NCBI RefSeq assembly: GCF_028737195.1
Contig: NZ_JAQZAJ010000001.1
Coordinates: forward strand, 558,001 to 622,000
Direction: 5' to 3'
DNA: 64,000 bases
DNA from: Pseudovibrio exalbescens
GTDB taxonomy: Bacteria > Pseudomonadota > Alphaproteobacteria > Rhizobiales > Stappiaceae
A program made the position numbers and the translations under genes. Below the pieces are notes generated by a model, which did no database searches, was not told the DNA's origin, and worked only from the letters and a program-made list of their open reading frames with translations. How positions within the stretch are numbered: position 1 is the first letter of the stretch; each line of letters begins with the position of its first letter. Below are positions 60,949 through 64,000 of this stretch, one piece after another.

Positions 60949-63900
60949 ATGAAGATCGAACGGCGCTATACGCAGGAGGGGCAATCCCCCTACGCCGATA
61001 TCGAGTTCCGTGAAGCAACGAGCGAAATCCGCAACCCGGATGGTTCCGTTGTGTTCCGCCTGGAGAACATTCAGGTACCAACTCAGTTTTCACAGGTCGC
61101 CTCCGACATTCTTGCGCAGAAGTACTTCCGCAAAGCCGGTGTGCCTGCCCGCCTGAAGGCCGTGGAGGAAAACTCCGTGCCTTCATGGTTGTGGCGCAAA
61201 AAGCCTGATACCCGCGCTTTAAAGGATCTGCCTGAAGAAGAACAATTCGGATCTGAAACCGACTCCCGTCAGGTATTCGATCGTCTTGCCGGTACTTGGA
61301 CCTACTGGGGCTGGAAAGGCGGCTACTTTGATAGCGAGGCTGATGCTCAAGCGTTTTTCGACGAACTGCGCTACATGCTGGCGACCCAAAAGGTGGCGCC
61401 GAACTCTCCGCAGTGGTTCAACACCGGCCTGCATTGGGCCTATGGCATTGATGGTCCAAGCCAAGGCCACTACTACGTGGATCATGAAAGCGGCAAGCTG
61501 ACCCGCTCTTCTTCTGCCTACGAACACCCACAACCGCACGCCTGCTTCATTCAGTCCGTAGACGACGACTTGGTGAACGAAAACGGGATCATGGACCTTT
61601 GGGTTCGTGAGGCACGCCTGTTCAAATACGGTTCTGGTACCGGCTCCAACTTCTCTCGCCTTCGCTCCTCTGGCGAAAAGCTTGCAGGCGGCGGCAAATC
61701 CTCCGGCTTGATGAGCTTCCTGCGCATTGGTGACCGCGCAGCTGGCGCCATCAAGTCTGGTGGCACCACCCGCCGGGCTGCCAAGATGGTGGTGGTCGAT
61801 GTAGACCATCCTGACATTGAAGAATACATCAACTGGAAGGTGACCGAAGAGCAGAAGGTTGCGGCTCTCGTGACCGGCTCCAAAATCTGCCAGAAACACC
61901 TTCAGGCGGTCATGCGCGCCTGCGTGAACTGTGAAGGTTCAGGCGACGATTGCTTCGACCCAAAGAAGAACCCTGCCCTCAAACGCGAAATGCGGGCGGC
62001 AAAGAAGGCACTGGTTCCAGACAACTACATCCAGCGCGTGGTTCAGTTTGCGCGTCAAGGTTACAAGACCATCGAGTTTCCGACCTACAACACGGATTGG
62101 GACTCTGAAGCCTACCTGACCGTAGCGGGCCAGAACTCCAACAACTCCGTTCGCGTGACAGACGGCTTCCTCGACGCAGTCACCAACGACGGCGACTGGG
62201 ATCTCGTCGCCCGCGTCAAGGGCGACGTTGTGAAGACCGTCAAGGCAGCGGACATCTGGGAACAGATCGGCTATGCCGCATGGGCTTCAGCTGATCCGGG
62301 CCTTCAGTACCACACCACCATCAACGACTGGCACACCTGCCCCGCTGGTGGGGAAATTCGCGCGTCCAACCCATGTTCTGAATACATGTTCCTGGACGAT
62401 ACCGCGTGTAACCTTGCATCCCTGAACCTGCTTCAGTTCCGCATGGAAGACGGCTCCTTTGACCACGAGCGTTTTGAACACGGCGTGCGTCTTTGGACCA
62501 TCGTTCTGGAAATTTCCGTTCTGATGGCCCAGTTCCCTTCCAAGCAGATCGCGCAGCTTTCTTACGAGTACCGCACCCTTGGTCTGGGCTATGCCAACAT
62601 TGGCGGCTTGCTCATGACCTCCGGCATTCCTTACGACAGTGAGGAAGGACGTGCGCTGTGTGGTGCAATCACCGCAATCATGACCGGCGTTTCCTACGCC
62701 ACCTCCGCCGAAATGGCTGGCGAGCTTGGGGCGTTCCCGCGCTATGACGAAAACGCAGAGAACATGCTCCGCGTGATCCGCAACCACCGCCGCGCCGCCC
62801 ATGGCGAAACCGCGGGCTACGAGGGCCTGAACACCCTTCCCGTTGCGCTTGACCACAAGTCATGCCCTGAACCGATCCTGATCGACCGCGCCAAGAAAGC
62901 ATGGGACAACGCCTTGTCTCTTGGTGAGAAAAACGGCTACCGCAACGCACAGACCAGTGTGATTGCGCCAACCGGCACCATTGGTCTGGTGATGGACTGC
63001 GACACAACCGGCATTGAGCCAGACTTTGCGCTGGTCAAGTTCAAGAAGCTTGCCGGTGGTGGTTACTTCAAGATCATCAACCGCGCGGTTCCGGAAGCGT
63101 TGAGTGCACTGGGATACTCGGCCTCTGAAATTGCCGAGATTGAAGCATACGCTGTTGGTCACGGGTCCATCAATCAGGCACCGGCCATCAACCCAACAAC
63201 ATTGAAGGCCAAGGGCTTTGATGATGAGGCACTTGAAAAGCTCGCAGGGTCTCTGGGTTCTGCGTTCGATATCAAGTTTGTCTTCAACCGGTTCACGTTT
63301 GGCGATGCTTTCCTGACGGAAAAGCTCGGCGTTCCAGCGGACAAGCTCGACGACTTCGAGTTCGACCTGCTGGCCCACCTTGGTTTCTCCAAGGCAGACA
63401 TTGAAGCCGCCAACACCCATGTGTGCGGTGCCATGACCCTTGAAGGTGCGCCGCACCTGAAGGAAGAGCACTATCCGGTGTTTGACTGCGCGAACCCATG
63501 TGGTCGTATCGGCAAGCGCTACCTGTCCGTTGAAAGCCACATCCGCATGATGGCAGCGGCCCAGCCGTTCATCTCCGGCGCGATCTCCAAGACCATCAAC
63601 ATGGCAAATGCAGCCACCGTTGATGATTGTAAAGACGCCTACATGCTCTCATGGAAGCTTGGTCTGAAGGCAAACGCCCTTTACCGCGACGGCTCCAAAC
63701 TGTCTCAGCCGCTGAACTCTCAGCTGCTTGAAGATGATGAGGAAGAAGCCGAAGATGTTGTTGAGGCCATTGCTGCTCAGCCGCAAGCTGCCCGCGCTGA
63801 AGTGATTGCAGAACGCATCGTGGAGCGCATTGTCGAACGGTCCGTGCGCACCCGCGAACGCCTGCCGAACCGCCGCAAGGGCTACACCCAAAAGGCATCG

Positions 63901-64000
63901 GTTGGCGGCCACAAGGTCTATCTGACCACTGGCGAGTACGAGGATGGCCGCATCGGTGAAATCTTCATCGACATGCACAAGGAAGGCGCGGCTTTCCGCT
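60949..64000 (+). CDS. nrdJ: Vitamin B12-dependent ribonucleotide reductase (cut by window edge)
   Basis: Class II reductase that makes deoxyribonucleotides using adenosylcobalamin, with no oxygen requirement. The visible 1017 residues begin [20 protein letters not shown]. They contain the catalytic-core segments [20 protein letters not shown] near 475-494 (finger-loop Cys and radical-site Asn/Glu), [20 protein letters not shown] near 664-683 and [12 protein letters not shown] near 876. An Arg/Glu-rich linker (about 945-970) leads towards the C-terminal domain beyond the window. TAAGGGGG precedes the ATG. The family is about 1200-1250 residues, so roughly 200 are missing. Confidence 0.96.
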   Translation, partial: MKIERRYTQEGQSPYADIEFREATSEIRNPDGSVVFRLENIQVPTQFSQVASDILAQKYFRKAGVPARLKAVEENSVPSWLWRKKPDTRALKDLPEEEQFGSETDSRQVFDRLAGTWTYWGWKGGYFDSEADAQAFFDELRYMLATQKVAPNSPQWFNTGLHWAYGIDGPSQGHYYVDHESGKLTRSSSAYEHPQPHACFIQSVDDDLVNENGIMDLWVREARLFKYGSGTGSNFSRLRSSGEKLAGGGKSSGLMSFLRIGDRAAGAIKSGGTTRRAAKMVVVDVDHPDIEEYINWKVTEEQKVAALVTGSKICQKHLQAVMRACVNCEGSGDDCFDPKKNPALKREMRAAKKALVPDNYIQRVVQFARQGYKTIEFPTYNTDWDSEAYLTVAGQNSNNSVRVTDGFLDAVTNDGDWDLVARVKGDVVKTVKAADIWEQIGYAAWASADPGLQYHTTINDWHTCPAGGEIRASNPCSEYMFLDDTACNLASLNLLQFRMEDGSFDHERFEHGVRLWTIVLEISVLMAQFPSKQIAQLSYEYRTLGLGYANIGGLLMTSGIPYDSEEGRALCGAITAIMTGVSYATSAEMAGELGAFPRYDENAENMLRVIRNHRRAAHGETAGYEGLNTLPVALDHKSCPEPILIDRAKKAWDNALSLGEKNGYRNAQTSVIAPTGTIGLVMDCDTTGIEPDFALVKFKKLAGGGYFKIINRAVPEALSALGYSASEIAEIEAYAVGHGSINQAPAINPTTLKAKGFDDEALEKLAGSLGSAFDIKFVFNRFTFGDAFLTEKLGVPADKLDDFEFDLLAHLGFSKADIEAANTHVCGAMTLEGAPHLKEEHYPVFDCANPCGRIGKRYLSVESHIRMMAAAQPFISGAISKTINMANAATVDDCKDAYMLSWKLGLKANALYRDGSKLSQPLNSQLLEDDEEEAEDVVEAIAAQPQAARAEVIAERIVERIVERSVRTRERLPNRRKGYTQKASVGGHKVYLTTGEYEDGRIGEIFIDMHKEGAAFR

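Overview
The window is a contiguous chromosomal stretch of an alphaproteobacterium, most likely from the Hyphomicrobiales/Stappiaceae group (Pseudovibrio- or Roseibium-like). This placement is an inference. It rests on a fused SecDF, an ExoR homologue, mitochondrial-type complex I accessory subunits (NDUFS4- and NDUFA12-like), a B12-dependent ribonucleotide reductase, a SUF operon preceded by an Irr-type iron box, moderate GC content and the rlpA-dac-tmk-holB-metG gene order. I see no prophage, insertion sequence or CRISPR array.

Layout. 1-4.7 kb (minus strand): cell-wall, replication and translation genes rlpA, a D,D-carboxypeptidase homologue, tmk, holB and metG (cut by the window edge). 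5.0 kb: tRNA-Ser, then a decayed stretch with remnants of an alpha/beta-hydrolase-like gene. 5.7-7.6 kb: divergent TetR regulator and MFS exporter. 7.7-10.8 kb: fused secDF and a small exported protein. 11-18 kb: an accessory-looking set with an NmrA-like reductase, a PhoD-like phosphatase, an exported amidohydrolase, a small exported protein with a caspase-like His/Cys pair, and a 32-residue membrane protein.

18-28.3 kb holds a complete AI-2 (autoinducer-2) uptake and processing locus. lsrF-A-C-D-B-G and an lsrE-like epimerase lie on the minus strand. They diverge from lsrR-lsrK and a cupin gene. LsrK phosphorylates imported AI-2, phospho-AI-2 should relieve LsrR repression, and LsrG/LsrF degrade it. 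No luxS lies in the window, so the cell may import AI-2 made by others.

28.4-34 kb: a glutathionyl-hydroquinone reductase, a DUF4174 protein, an acetyltransferase, and a type I secretion ABC transporter/adaptor pair without a visible substrate. 34.5-39 kb: a redox module of tandem rhodanese, Fe-S flavoprotein, CCG-domain (HdrB-like) protein and TVP38 membrane protein. 39-42 kb: tRNA-Arg, an NDUFS4-like gene, a Pit phosphate transporter and three tandem tRNA-Pro genes. 42-50 kb: exoR, parE, a sulfotransferase-like gene, a DEAD-box helicase, a diguanylate cyclase and a TfoX-domain protein. 49.9-58 kb: an iscS-sufB-cupin-sufC-sufD-sufS-sufT-sufA-tenA operon on the minus strand, controlled by a probable Irr box. 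58.3-64 kb: an alpha/beta hydrolase, NDUFA12, a response regulator and nrdJ, which runs off the right edge and is preceded by two NrdR-box-like sequences 31 bp apart.

The points most worth a second look are the D,D-carboxypeptidase homologue that has lost its catalytic serine and KTG lysine, the exported caspase-like protein, the rhodanese/flavoprotein/CCG/TVP38 module, the cupins embedded in the lsr and suf operons, and the regulatory sites (Irr box, NrdR pair, lsr inverted repeats, an orphan 16-bp palindrome).
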